DNA from: Rebecca billardiae RCC1528
Lineage: Eukaryota > Haptophyta
Direction of reading: 5' to 3'
Assembly (NCBI GenBank): GCA_965240325.2
Contig: OZ251226.1
Location: 806,001 to 870,000 of the forward strand
Length of the DNA: 64,000 bases
Positions 11,541 through 21,984 of this stretch are shown here, piece by piece. The translations under genes were made by a program, and so were the position numbers. Numbering within the stretch: the stretch's first letter is position 1; the number at the start of each line of letters is the position of its first letter. The notes under the pieces are model-generated. The model saw only the letters and a list, made by a program, of their open reading frames with translations. It searched no databases and had not been told where the DNA came from.

Positions 11541-12833
11541 ATGGGTCTCTGGGCGTCTCGCCCTGCGGGGCCGCAGGCGGTGCTTCTGCACGACGACCGG
11601 CTGGTTGGCAGCGAGAAGTACCTCGGAGGCGTGCTTGGAGACGACGGGAACGTGTACGCCATTCCGGGCCACGCGCGACAGGTGCTCAAGATCGTGCCGG
11701 CGTCGGGCACGCTCGAGCTCATCGGGCCCGAGATCGTGGGCAAGTTCAAGTGGCTGCGCGGCGTGCGCTGCGGTGGCGTTGTGTACGGTGTCCCGTGCCA
11801 CGCCGAGCGCGTCCTCAAGATCGTGCCCGCGACGGGCGAGGTGACCCTCATTGGCCCGGCATTCGAGGGCGAGTGGAAGTGGCATGGCGCGGTCGTGGCC
11901 GATGACGGCAACGTCTATGCCATCCCGCAGACCGCCGAGCGCGTGCTCAAGATATGCCCGCGGACGGAGGAGGTCACGCTCGTCGGACCCAGCTTTCCCG
12001 GGCGCAACAAGTGGTACGGCGGCCTCAAGTCCGCCAGCGGCGCCATCTTTGGCATCCCCGCGAACGCGACCGGTGTGCTCAAGATTGTGCCAGCGTGTGC
12101 GGTGCATGGGGTGGACGGTGGGTCCGACGCGGAGGACGAGGTGAGCGTCGTCGGCGACTTCCCAGAGGGCGGGTACAAGTGGCACGGCGGCGTCGTCGCC
12201 CCGAACGACACGATCTGGGGCGTGCCCGCGCACTCGGACACAGTGCTCCGCATTCGGCCGAGCGCTGCGGGCGCGCGCGGCGAGGACGACATCTCGTGCG
12301 TCGAGGGCCCGGTGTACACGGGGCGCCATCGGTCGGACGGCAAGTACAAGTACCTCGGGGCGGTAGTCGGTGGCGACGGGAACGTCTACTGCATCCCTTC
12401 CGACGCGGACCACGTGCTGCGAATCGACACGTGCACGGGCGAGCTGCACGCCATCGGCGAGTCGCTCGAGAATGAGAAGTTTGTGCAGAACAAGTGGCAG
12501 AACGGCTTTCTTGGGCGCGACGGCGCCATCTACGGGATCCCGCTCAAGGCGGAGACGATCCTGCGCGTCGTGCCCGCGACGGGGGAGGTGCGGACCATCC
12601 AGCCGTGCGGGCCGCTCCGCGGCTTCAACAAGTGGGAGGGCGGTGTGCAGGCGGGAGACGATCTGTACTGCATGCCGCTCAAGTGCCGCGCGGTGCTCGT
12701 CATCAAGCCGGGGCCCGAGCTGCCCGTGTCGCAGGCCCCCGACTTGCCCAAGGTCGGCCACACGCCGCGGAGGCGGATGGGCTCGGGCTCGTTCGATCAA
12801 CAGCTGGACCCGGGGTCATCTGGAAATCCCTGA
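11541..12833 (+). CDS. Repeat-built beta-propeller protein of unknown function
   Basis: A single-exon gene of 430 residues. It is made of about eight degenerate repeats of 43-57 residues. Each has a W/Y followed by a GG or GA pair, then D/G-x-x-Y-(A/G)-(I/V)-P, then VLKI-x-P-(A)-x-G, as in DGNVYAIPGHARQVLKIVPA and DGAIYGIPLKAETILRVVPA. Most units end in KW. The four-strand periodicity, with the last unit lacking its tail (closing the ring with the N-terminus), fits a seven- or eight-bladed beta-propeller. I do not recognise a named family. Units of this KIYGIP/VLKIDP style occur in several protist proteins, but function is unknown. There is no signal peptide or membrane segment, so it is probably cytosolic. 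ATG 11541 directly follows the promoter shared with KRR1. Confidence 0.75.
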   Translation: MGLWASRPAGPQAVLLHDDRLVGSEKYLGGVLGDDGNVYAIPGHARQVLKIVPASGTLELIGPEIVGKFKWLRGVRCGGVVYGVPCHAERVLKIVPATGEVTLIGPAFEGEWKWHGAVVADDGNVYAIPQTAERVLKICPRTEEVTLVGPSFPGRNKWYGGLKSASGAIFGIPANATGVLKIVPACAVHGVDGGSDAEDEVSVVGDFPEGGYKWHGGVVAPNDTIWGVPAHSDTVLRIRPSAAGARGEDDISCVEGPVYTGRHRSDGKYKYLGAVVGGDGNVYCIPSDADHVLRIDTCTGELHAIGESLENEKFVQNKWQNGFLGRDGAIYGIPLKAETILRVVPATGEVRTIQPCGPLRGFNKWEGGVQAGDDLYCMPLKCRAVLVIKPGPELPVSQAPDLPKVGHTPRRRMGSGSFDQQLDPGSSGNP

Positions 12834-13218
12834 TGGCCCTGAGCAATAGGCCGCAGATCAAAGTTACGGGCATTAAACAGTGACGGCGCGGGGCCCGCGG
12901 GGCTGCCGCGCGGGCCCGGACACGAGACAAGGCTGCCCGGAGCTCATTATCGGCTGCTGCTACTACTTCTTATAGACGAGTTATTTATAGATCGATGACT
13001 GTGCATGCGCGCAGATCTAATTATTAATTATTCGGATGTCCGACGCGAGATTGAGAATGCTGACGTCGACGAGCAGATCGAGTCGTAGTATACTAAGATC
13101 CGTCGTGAAATAATCGCGCGCGCGATCATCGCGCCGGATGCCGCGGCGGATGGACTACTGCTACTAGTAGTGCTGTCATCGAGTTATTACAAGACAGATC
13201 CGCGACTCGTCTCTCTCT

Positions 13219-13253
<35 letters not shown>

Positions 13254-13254
13254 G

Positions 13255-13311
<57 letters not shown>

Positions 13312-13847
13312 CTCTACTCTCCGTCGGGCTCGCTCTCTACTTATATCATATATATATATATAGCCTTATTATAATATAATACTTGCTATATGATGATAGT
13401 GATGAAGTGATTTTTCAGATGATGATATGATTGACGAATTCGTCGTAGCACTAGCAGTATATGATGACTCGCAACTGCTAGCTTCTGCTGCACGTACTGT
13501 ATTCCGCCCGCCATTCCGGACCCGGTGGCCGGTCGCGTCTCAGTGGGCCATCCATCCGGGATCACGTACTTCATCATCGTAGTAAACTTTTCGCGCCCCT
13601 CCTCCTCGACCTCGTCGTCGTCGTCATGATCAATCACGTACTCATGTCATGAGACATGACACGTCAACGCCCCGAACTCGTCGCTGCTGCTTATGCTCAT
13701 GATGCCACTGCTGCTCGCAGATCCAACCTGCGCCGCCGGCGTGGACGTCGCACGCGCCCCGCTGATGGTCATGGCGAGCAAAGGACCCCCCGACGTGTGC
13801 TCGTCGCCCACGCGCTGTGGCCGTCGTTCCCGCGAGGATGATGCCCG
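12834..13847. other. Intergenic with hairpin and microsatellites
   Basis: About 1 kb without genes. A GC-rich hairpin at 12891-12917 (GGGCCCGCG / CGCGGGCCC, 9-base loop) lies just past the propeller stop. AT-rich DNA then carries a long CT tract (13209-13309) and an (AT)n run near 13344-13362. The last 200 bp before 13848 are probably the 3' UTR of the MYB gene. Confidence 0.6.
13209..13309. repeat. (CT)n microsatellite
   Basis: Two blocks of pure CT dinucleotides, about 13219-13252 and 13259-13309, are separated by a short TAGTGA interruption. The open frames it creates (Leu-Ser or Arg-Glu repeats) are artefacts. Confidence 0.95.
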
Positions 13848-15941
13848 TCAGTCAGTGAAGGGCATCGGTCCTGTGCGCGAGCACCACGGGCACGACGAGC
13901 CTCGACCCAAATAAATCATCCGCCTGGAGCTGCGTCGCGCTGACGTGCGGCTCAGTGCGCGCAGGTGGCGGCCGTCGCCAGCGAGAGCAACGGGTTCCTG
14001 CGTAGCGGCGGATGGACAGCACAGCACAGCATCCGGGATGGGCGCGGTGCGTGTGAGTGAGGCGTGGGGCGAGGGCGCACCGCCGAGCGGCGCCGCCGCG
14101 TCGCGCGCGCACCAGTCGGCAGCGCTCTGCGCCGCCGCCGCCTCGTGCACGGCCGCAGCGACCGTCGCCGCGACGTTGGCCGGCTGCGAGCGCGATGCGT
14201 GCCCGGCGGAGAAGGCGGCCGCGTGCGCCGAGCCATGCAGCTCGGGCGACGGCGAGGCCGACGCGGAGGGCGGGTCACTCGTCATCGCGCCGTCACGCGC
14301 GTCCTGCCGCGCGCCGCCGCCTGTGCCGCCTGTGCCGCCTGTGCCGCCTGTGCCGCCTGTGCCGCCTGTGCCGCCTGTGCCGCCTGTGCCGCATGTGCCG
14401 CCTGTGCCGCCTGTGCCGCCTGTGGCCTGTACGCCGAGCTGGTGGTCCGCGGGCGAAGGCGGCGCGGCCGCGTCGGCTCCGCCGTCGTGACGCCCGCGTC
14501 CCATCGGGCGCTCCGCGGCGGTGGGTATCTGCAGCGCGCGCCGCAGCCCGCGCATGGCCTCCTGCGTGTCCCACTGCTGCGGCGCCGGCTGCTGTGGAGG
14601 CGGCTCGGCGCGCGCGCGCGTCAGTGCCGACACGACCGGGGCATCCACTGCGCCCGGCGCGTCGGCACTGACGCGCGGCCGGATGGGCGAGGGCGCGCCG
14701 AGCTCGGCGACGCTCGAGGCTGGCTCTGGCGGCGTCGCGCGCTTCCGCCCCCGGCCCTGCCCGCCGCGCCGGCGTGCCTTGGGCTGCGGCACCGCCCCCG
14801 AGGCGAGAACCATTGCCTGCGCGTGCGCTGCAGAGGGCGGGAGAGGCTCGGTGTGCGGGGAGGCCATGGCAGCCGACGGGCCGGGCGCGGCCGCGCCGTC
14901 CGTAGCGCCGCCAGACGCGCTGCCCGACGCTGCCTCCGCCACGCGCACCTCACCATGGCCCGCGCCAGCGGCACTGCCCTCCGTCTCGAGCGCGGCCGCG
15001 GTGGCGCGCGGCCGCTCCGAAGAGGGCACGAGGGCAGAGAGCTTCTCGGCGGCCTGGTTGAGCGTGGGCGTGTTGTACCCGGGGGTCACGACGTCCGCGA
15101 GGCCGGGGATGGACACCATCGACGGCGGCCGCGCGGCCGCGCGCCGCTGCGCCGCGCTCTGTGCCGCGCCGGCAGGTGCGACTCCGGGTGCGGCTGCGTC
15201 CGCTGCGCCCTCCGAATCAGCCGCGCCGCACGGCTTCGTGATGGCGCGCGCGAGCTTGGGGCCACCGACTTGCGCTGCGCGGCGCGGGCGTGGGCGGGAG
15301 GATGGAGCAGCCGATTCGCGCGGGCGTGGTCAGCGGCACGTGCGCCGCGCCACCTGGCTGGCAGCTTGCGCGCAGCATGGCACGCGCGACGCGCGGCGCG
15401 CGCACGGCCGTCTGAGCGCATCGTTGCGCGCGACGCACCGCTCTTGCGCATCGAGCGCTCCGTCCGGCGCTGCGACGCGTTCCAGTGGTTCTTCACCGCG
15501 TTCTCCGTCCGCCCCGGCAGCAGCTTGGCGATCGTCGCCCACTTCTTGTCGTACCGCTCGATGGCGCACAGCAGCGTGGCCTCCTCCTCCTCAGTCCACG
15601 GCTCCTTCGAGATGTCGTCCGCGAGGTGGTTGGTCCAGCGCTCGCGGCACTGCTTGCCGATGCGGCCACCGAGCTCACTGGCGATCAGAGCCCATCTCTT
15701 CATGCCATGCACGCGCACAAGCTCCCGGAGTCGGTTGTCCTCCTGCGGGCGGGGCGGAAGGCCGAACGCGTGAATCGCACGCATGCGTGCCCCGCGGTAC
15801 GGGGGGCGGCGCAGCCGGGGGCTCGCGCGCGGGCTGGCACGGCGCGAGATTGCACGGGCCAACACCCACCTCCTCCGTCCACTCGCGCCGCTTGCTCGTC
15901 GGCTGCGACTCCGCCGCGACGCCCGGCTCCGTCGATGCCAT
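13848..15941 (-). CDS. R2R3-MYB transcription factor
   Basis: Three exons, 15941..15870, 15742..15439 and 15274..13848, with introns of 127 and 164 bp, give 600 residues. The first intron splits the R2 repeat: REWTEE joins EDNRLRELVRVHG. R2 has Trp at 21, 41 and 60; R3 has Trp at 73, 92 and 111 (EPWTEEEEATLL, GRTENAVKNHWNA). All six tryptophans are present, including the first Trp of R3, which most plant R2R3 proteins replace, so this domain is closer to animal c-MYB or CDC5-like ancestral forms. The sequence KQCRERW precedes the DNA-contacting helix. The remaining 480 residues are low-complexity Ala/Pro/Gly, including a (Thr-Gly-Gly)n tract. It should act in the nucleus as a DNA-binding regulator; targets are unknown. 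The C-terminal exon is supported by phase only. Confidence 0.85.
14318..14427 (+). repeat. 9-bp coding minisatellite, (TGTGCCGCC)n
   Basis: About twelve copies of a 9-base unit encode Thr-Gly-Gly repeats on the minus strand inside the third exon of the MYB gene. One unit is altered (GCATGTGCC near 14391). Frame is kept by the 9-base unit. Confidence 0.9.
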
Positions 15942-16288
15942 GCTCGGCCGCTTGGCGCCTACCCAGCTGACGCGGCCCGCAGCGCTCGCGCTCACGCCCA
16001 GCCGGGTGCACCCTGAAACCCTTCGCGATGAAACGGACGGCCACGCGCGGACAGGCCAAACCTAAACTTGATCGTGTAACCGTCTCGATCGCCGCGGGCC
16101 AAGCTCGCTCGGGCTCGGCGGAAAACAAATCCGGACGGGGGGTGGCTTGGAAAATGGAAAGGGAAAAAGCAGAATGATGATGGCCAAATCAATAACTTTT
16201 CCGATGAGTAATTGACAGGAGCTCCAAATACGCGTGGCTTGATTACCGCGACGGCAGCCCTCGCCGAAGCGATCGTCGTCTCGTCGAG
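15942..16288. promoter_or_regulatory. Shared 5' region of MYB and oxidoreductase genes
   Basis: Divergent genes are separated by 347 bp. The middle (about 16130-16240) is AT-richer than either coding region. No confident core motif was identified. Confidence 0.4.
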
Positions 16289-17654
16289 ATGCACGCCGCT
16301 GGCATGCTCGCCGCACTGGCCGTGGCGCTCTTCGCCGCGCCGGCAGACGCCGTGCGCGGCGCGGCGTGGAGCCACCTGAGCCGCTCAAAGCTGCTGCAAA
16401 TGCGCGGCGGCTCGACGGTGGACATGGTGATCGTGGGGTGCGGCGTGCCGAAGCGTGGCATGGGCTGGTACCACAGCACGCAGCTCTTGAAAGGCGAGAT
16501 CGCCGACGGCCGGCTGTCGGCCGTGGTCGAGCCGTACTTCCTTGGCCCGGGGAAGGACACGCCGCCCGGCCAGCAGTTCGCCACGTACAAGGCGGAGGTC
16601 GAGAGCAGCGGCGCGGGCGTGAAGTTCTTCTCCGAGCTGGGCGAGTGGGCGCCCGAGAGCAAGCACACGTGTGCGCTGATCGCGGGGCGCACGGCGGACA
16701 ACCCGCGGATCTTCAAGGAGCTCGTGGACAAGGGCTGCACGCACATCTACCTCGAGAAGCCCGGCGCGCCCACCGTCGGCGAGCTCGCCGAGATGATGGC
16801 GTACGCGCAGCAGAAGGGTGTGAAGGTGTACGTGGGCTACAACAAGAACGTCACCAAGTACGTGCGGCTCGCGCGCGAGGTGGAGGCGAAGACGGCCGGC
16901 GCGGAGACCACGTTCATCCACAACAACGCGTACACGGAGGAGGAGCTCCCCGAGTGCTTCGAGCGCAACGCCGAGGGCATCCTCAAGAACATGGCCATCC
17001 ACGAGCTCGCGCTGCTCGTCACGTACTACGACGTCAAGGTGGACACGGTCGAGAAGGTCGTGCCCGACATGGAGTACTCGCGCCGGCTCACGCTGAACGG
17101 GCCGTCGAGCGGCAAGCCCTTCACCGACTTCTCGCGCGTCGGCTTCACCGTCACCACCAAGGCCGGCAAGACGGTCACCGTCAAGGCTGACCGGTGCGCG
17201 CTCGCTCCGCGCGCGCGCGCGTGTGCGCGCGCACGTGCCGGTGCCCACCCCCACGACGCGTGTGGCGCGCACGGCGCGCACGCGCCGCCCGCCGACGCGC
17301 GCCTCCTCCGCGCCGCTCGCGCGCGCGCGCGTGTCTCGCAGCTGCGGCGACCCGGGCGGCTCCGGCGGCAGCATCGCCACCGTCTCGGTGGACGGCGTGG
17401 AGAAGTTCCGCTCGGTCACGCCCGACGACGAGCTCAAGGGCGTGATGGCCAAGGGGCAGGCGGATGACCCGGACATGATGCCGTACTTCTTCCTGCAGGA
17501 CGAGGACTACAAGATCCTCAAGGACCGCGTGTGCTCGCACATCGCCTCCGACGCCGACGGCACGCCCGAGGGCATCGCCACCATCGAGATCGCCCTCGAG
17601 GCGCTCAAGCTGGCCGAGTACCTCAACGAGTTCTTCGACAAGGCCTTTGCCTGA
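16289..17654 (+). CDS. Gfo/Idh/MocA-like oxidoreductase with secretory presequence
   Basis: Exon 1 is 16289..17193, exon 2 is 17342..17654, and the intron 17194..17341 is 148 bp; the product is 405 residues. Residues 1-21 form a signal-type hydrophobic segment (MLAALAVALFAAPADA). A Rossmann strand-turn follows (VDMVIVGCGVPKRGMGWYHS, about 46-65). YLEKPGAPT near 153-160 is the EKP motif that marks the Gfo/Idh/MocA fold, and GYNKNVTKYVRLAREV follows. His238 in NMAIHELALL is a candidate catalytic residue. Family members are NAD(P)-dependent sugar or inositol dehydrogenases; the substrate here is not predictable. The presequence suggests targeting to the secretory pathway or, in a complex plastid alga, possibly the plastid. 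Without splicing, exon 1 would run into a CG-repeat frame, so the intron is needed. Confidence 0.82.
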
Positions 17655-18249
17655 GCGCCCTCGCGCGTGCGGGAGCCCTCAGCTGACTGAACACGTGACG
17701 CACGGGGGAATGGGGGAGCGCGCGAGGCACCGCGCGGATGCGGTGACGAGAGCCGGGGCTGAGGGTGCGCAGGGCGGTTCCCAGTCCGATGGTCGCCGAA
17801 GGACCTTACGGTAAGGGGGGGCGCTCGGGTCTTCGACTCTCCGTCTCGAAAGCCTGTGCCTGTGCCTGTGGAGTGTGGACATCTGAATCTGCTGACACTC
17901 ACCATGCCAGGCAGCCGAGTGGTGATCGGTTCGCCCGCCTAAGTCGCAGGACCGTGCCGCGCGCGCGCAGGGCCTGTGACAGCCCGAGCTGAGATGTCCT
18001 TTCGTTGCCTGATGGCCTGATGCTGAGAGATCTGAGTGCTGCGGCCGAGTCAGAGTGAGTGACCGGTCACTGGACAGTCATGATGCTGCGAATAAAAAAG
18101 AGGAAGCCCGATCAAAAAGCCCGACCCGAGAAAGTGAGCCCGCTCGAGAGGCCAACGGCCGCTCTCGATCTCGCGAAGCGGAAGCTGAGCCGCCGCCGCC
18201 ACGGCATCGCCGCCGGAAAGCAGCGCATCCACGCCATCCTCCGCGCGGC
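17655..18249. other. Intergenic, 595 bp
   Basis: 3' UTR of the oxidoreductase and 5' region of the next gene. An open frame runs in phase from 18055 into the downstream gene but has no ATG before 18250, so it is treated as 5' UTR. Confidence 0.5.
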
Positions 18250-21200
18250 ATGAGCAACTCGGACGACGGCACGGGCTCGGCGCCGACGCCCACCGGCGGG
18301 GACGAGGAGGCCGTTGCGTCTCCAACAGACGTGACTCCTGAGGTCGATCCGCCCAAGGCGCAGCGCACCCCCAGCGAGAAGCGCAGACGGCGCGCGCGCA
18401 CAGGCGCGATCGTCATCTGCATCCTTCTCATCATCATCCTCCTCTTCCTCCTCCTGACGGTGGGGTACAACACGGTCTTCATGAACGGGGGCTCCGACGG
18501 CAATGATGTCACCGAGGTCACAGCCAACAGGAATGCGCGCCCCGGCGGAACTGGGGCCAGCGCATCGGCCATTGGCGACGACGATGACGATGACGACGCC
18601 GAGGATGGCGAGGACACAGGCGGCGACGGCAGCGACGGCAACGGCGACGACGACGGCGCATCGGGCGATGACGATGACGATGGCAACGGTGACATTGGCG
18701 ACGACGACGACACAGACCCGCCGGACGAGTCTCCCTCACCCTCGCCGCCGCCCGCGCGTTCGCAGCCGCCACCGGCTGTGCCAGCGCCAGGCCTGCCCTC
18801 GCCAACCAGCCCGTCCAGCCCCAGCCCGGGCGCTCCCTCGCCGTCCCCGAGCAGTCCTACTCCCATGCTCCCCTGGCTCCCGCCGCTCAGCCCCGGCTCG
18901 CCGAGCCCGTCGCCCCACCCGCCGCACCCGCCCCCAAGCCCGCCGCAGTCTGACAGCGGCGGCGGCGGCGGCTTCTGGCCCGGCTGGCCAAGCTGGCCCG
19001 ACTGGCCCGACTGGCCGGACGGCCCGGACTGGCCCGGCTTCCCCGAGCTGCCCGAGGACTTCATCCCGGACGTGCCTGAGGGCGTGCCCGTGCCGCCAAA
19101 CCTCACCGTGAGCGCCGTGCAGGACGCGCTCTGGGGCAGCTGGCTCGGCCTCTGGCTCCAGCGCAACCGCACCGCCTTCCCGGCCGACGGCTCGCTGCTC
19201 CGCGAGCCCTTCCGCAGGTGCACGCTCGCGCCCGCCGCGGACTCGCCCGACGCGCGCGCGGCGGCGATGCTGGCCCTGCTGCGCGACGCGCCGACGAGCG
19301 CGGCCGCGTACGACGAGGGCCTCTCGCCGATCTGGGCGGACCTCGTCCGGCTACAGCTCGGCATCGCGCCCGTCGCGCCAACGGCGGGCGCGGGCGCGGG
19401 CGCGGCGGGCGCAGATGAGCACAGCCACCTGCCGCTCGCCGAGGCGTGGCGAATCGCGGACCGGATGCTTGGGCGCTCGTCTCAGGCCATCGACGGCCTG
19501 GTCGCAGCAAGCCGACTACTCCTCGGCTACGCCGACTCCCCGCACGTGCCCACCGAGCTCGTGCGCCGGCTGCGCGCGGGCGCCCTCGCCTTCTCCTTCT
19601 GGCTAGATGAGTTTGGCCCGGGGGGCTCACTCACGCCCGCGCCCGGCGCGCCGGAGTGCGCAGGGCCGGACGGGCAGGACGCGCGGGCGCAGCTGCTCTC
19701 GTACGGGGACCTGGGGCAGCTCGACTACTGGGGCGACGCGCAGGCGCTCACGCTGCACACGGCGCAGCACCTGCTCGGCGCCGCGCTGCCGGACGCGCCC
19801 TTTGGGGCCGCGTGTCGCACGGGCGAGCAGCAGCGCGAGCTGGGCGCGCAGCGCGTGCGCGCGTGGCTCGCGCGCCGGCTGTCGCCCTCCGTGGGGCTCT
19901 CAGCGTGGGACGACGAGCTGGCCACAGGCCGCGTCGTCGGCGCGCTCGCCGCGCTCTCCGACCACAGCCCCGACGCCGAGCTCGCCCTGCGCGCGCGCAT
20001 GGCGCTGGACGTGCTGCTGCATGAGGCGAGCGTAAGCTCGGTGCGCGGCGTGCTGCCCGCGGCGCGCGGCGCGCGCTCGGCGGGGCTGGGCGGGTACGCG
20101 CACTCGTCCAACCTGCTGTGGCTGCTCAACGGCGAGGGCACGTGCATGCCGGGCGAGCCCGCCTCCGCCTCGCTCGGCCTCGCCATGCTGCGCTCGACGT
20201 ACGACATCCCGCGCGTTCTCCCCGCCTCCCTTCGCGCGCTCGAGCCAGCCGACGGCTCGGCCGCGCGCACCACGACGGTGCGCGGGCGGTGGTCCGTGGA
20301 CCCCGACGTGGCCGGCGCGGCGGAGGTGGGTCTGGGCGTCGGCGCGGACGCGAGCGTGCCCGACTGCGAGTTCTGGATGAGCATCGGCGGCGCGAGCGCG
20401 CCCGCCGCGGTCGAGTGTCCGTTCACGCTCGCGCGCGCGTACGGCTGGGAGCGAGGCCCGCTGATGAGATTCAAGTTCCTCGAGCCGCTCGCCGGGATCG
20501 AGCTGCCGGGCGCGCCCTCGCTGGGCGAGGGCTGGCTACCCGTCGGCTCGGTCGCGCGCCGCGCGCGCCGGCGCGCGCAGGCCGACGCCGACGGCGCCGC
20601 CGAGGCGCAGCCGAGCACGCTGCTCGGCGGCGCAGCGCGGCTCGTCGCGCCCCTCTCCCGCGGGTTTGTGCGCGGCGCTGCGCACGCGTATGCGCACCGG
20701 CTCGACGGCGTGGTGCTCACCTCGCTGACGGACTACAACAAGGGCGCGCTCGGCGTGAGCGGGCGCAACCCGTGGTCCGCCATCCTCGAGCCCGAGAGCG
20801 GCGCCATCGTCTTCACCTCGCAGCCCGCGCGCCCCGCGTTCCAGGCGAGCGCGCACGACTGGTGGAGCGTGCAGGCGTCGATGCCGCGCGTCGCGCAGTT
20901 CGAGAACGTGGCGATCTCGATCTACAACCCGCCGGTGGAGGTGTCGGCGCTGCTCCCGCTCGCCGAGGGCACCGTCCCGCCGCAGCTCACGCACGCGTAC
21001 TTCAACCGCTCTGCCTTCGACCAGTACCAGCTGGTCGTGGGCCGCGACGGCGTCACGACGTGGCACTGCGCGCGCAAGGGCGACGCTTACGTCGCGCTGC
21101 ACTCGCAGAACCCGGCGGCGTTCGCGGAGAGCGGGCCGTACGCGGGGGTCGACCTGCTCGCGGACGGGTACCGCAACGTGTGGATCGCCGACGTGGGCAA

Positions 21201-21804
21201 CGCCGCAACCGACACCAACTTCGCCAAGTTTGTGCAGCGCATCTACAAGGGCTGGGTGGACGTGGACATCCTGCCGCCCGGCCCAGACCGCGACGGCGGG
21301 CTGCCGTGGTGCCTGTGGCAGAACGAGTGCATCCAGGGGTTCCCCGACCAGGTGGACTACTGGCGCCTCGTCAAGTGCGTGCAGTGGATCCCCTTCGTCA
21401 ACAGCAACCCGGTGTGCGGGCACACGCTCGACACGTGGGGCTTTGTCGGTTGCTTCCTCAGCTGCGAGCTGCCCGACTGGCGGCTGTGCATCGCCATGTG
21501 CGCGATCAAGGCGGTCGACTGGTCGATTCCGAGCGCGACCTTTGGCAGCGTCGAGGTGCTCTACCGCCCGTACATGCGCCGCGCTATCCAGTGGGGCTGG
21601 GACGCGGAGCTGCGCGTCGGGCGGCGGCCAAATGCGGTGCGGCGCGAGATCGAGCCGCAGCGCTTCGACCGCTTCGACAACCGCTTCGCCAGCGTGCCAG
21701 CCGGGCACGAGGTGGAGCAGATGGACGTGCGCGTCGACGGCCGCAGCGTCTTCCTCGACTTTCGAGACCCGCCGCAGCGCAACGTGGTCGATGATCCGCC
21801 ATGA
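18250..21804 (+). CDS. Large type II membrane protein with acidic/Pro-rich stalk
   Basis: A single-exon gene of 1184 residues. Order: a cytosolic basic N-terminus (EKRRRRARTG); one transmembrane segment at about 51-73 (AIVICILLIIILLFLLLTVG); an Asp/Gly-rich run (about 100-170); a Ser-Pro/Pro-rich stalk (about 175-255) like hydroxyproline-rich cell-wall stalks; a Trp/Pro-rich collar of WPDWPDWPDGPDW type; then an ectodomain of about 890 residues. The ectodomain's first half is helical with repeated motifs (LLSYGDLGQLDYWGDAQAL, HTAQHLLGAALPDAPF, SAWDDELATGRVVGALAALS). This is reminiscent of the (alpha/alpha)6 toroids of polysaccharide lyases and glycoside hydrolases. The second half (LTDYNKGALGVSGRNPW) looks like a beta-sandwich. 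The enzyme role is a guess. It is probably anchored at the cell surface. The start is the first ATG; the longer open frame begins at GTG. Confidence 0.7.
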   Translation: MSNSDDGTGSAPTPTGGDEEAVASPTDVTPEVDPPKAQRTPSEKRRRRARTGAIVICILLIIILLFLLLTVGYNTVFMNGGSDGNDVTEVTANRNARPGGTGASASAIGDDDDDDDAEDGEDTGGDGSDGNGDDDGASGDDDDDGNGDIGDDDDTDPPDESPSPSPPPARSQPPPAVPAPGLPSPTSPSSPSPGAPSPSPSSPTPMLPWLPPLSPGSPSPSPHPPHPPPSPPQSDSGGGGGFWPGWPSWPDWPDWPDGPDWPGFPELPEDFIPDVPEGVPVPPNLTVSAVQDALWGSWLGLWLQRNRTAFPADGSLLREPFRRCTLAPAADSPDARAAAMLALLRDAPTSAAAYDEGLSPIWADLVRLQLGIAPVAPTAGAGAGAAGADEHSHLPLAEAWRIADRMLGRSSQAIDGLVAASRLLLGYADSPHVPTELVRRLRAGALAFSFWLDEFGPGGSLTPAPGAPECAGPDGQDARAQLLSYGDLGQLDYWGDAQALTLHTAQHLLGAALPDAPFGAACRTGEQQRELGAQRVRAWLARRLSPSVGLSAWDDELATGRVVGALAALSDHSPDAELALRARMALDVLLHEASVSSVRGVLPAARGARSAGLGGYAHSSNLLWLLNGEGTCMPGEPASASLGLAMLRSTYDIPRVLPASLRALEPADGSAARTTTVRGRWSVDPDVAGAAEVGLGVGADASVPDCEFWMSIGGASAPAAVECPFTLARAYGWERGPLMRFKFLEPLAGIELPGAPSLGEGWLPVGSVARRARRRAQADADGAAEAQPSTLLGGAARLVAPLSRGFVRGAAHAYAHRLDGVVLTSLTDYNKGALGVSGRNPWSAILEPESGAIVFTSQPARPAFQASAHDWWSVQASMPRVAQFENVAISIYNPPVEVSALLPLAEGTVPPQLTHAYFNRSAFDQYQLVVGRDGVTTWHCARKGDAYVALHSQNPAAFAESGPYAGVDLLADGYRNVWIADVGNAATDTNFAKFVQRIYKGWVDVDILPPGPDRDGGLPWCLWQNECIQGFPDQVDYWRLVKCVQWIPFVNSNPVCGHTLDTWGFVGCFLSCELPDWRLCIAMCAIKAVDWSIPSATFGSVEVLYRPYMRRAIQWGWDAELRVGRRPNAVRREIEPQRFDRFDNRFASVPAGHEVEQMDVRVDGRSVFLDFRDPPQRNVVDDPP

Positions 21805-21984
21805 TCATTGACGACCGTCATGATCATTGACCGCGTACCATAGCTCTCCATGTGGAAGACTGGCGGAAGGTTGAGGGAAGCGCCATCATCAAAGCGGACT
21901 CAAAGCGTGAGTAATAGTGGGCGGACGCACGGCACGCCGCCGCCCGTCGCCGTGGTGGCCGCCCTTCGTGTCGTGCTTCGAGCC

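Noticed and set aside
18055-18249. N-terminal extension of the large membrane protein
   Set aside because: The open frame begins with GTG and has no ATG before 18250; eukaryotic initiation at 18250 is more likely.
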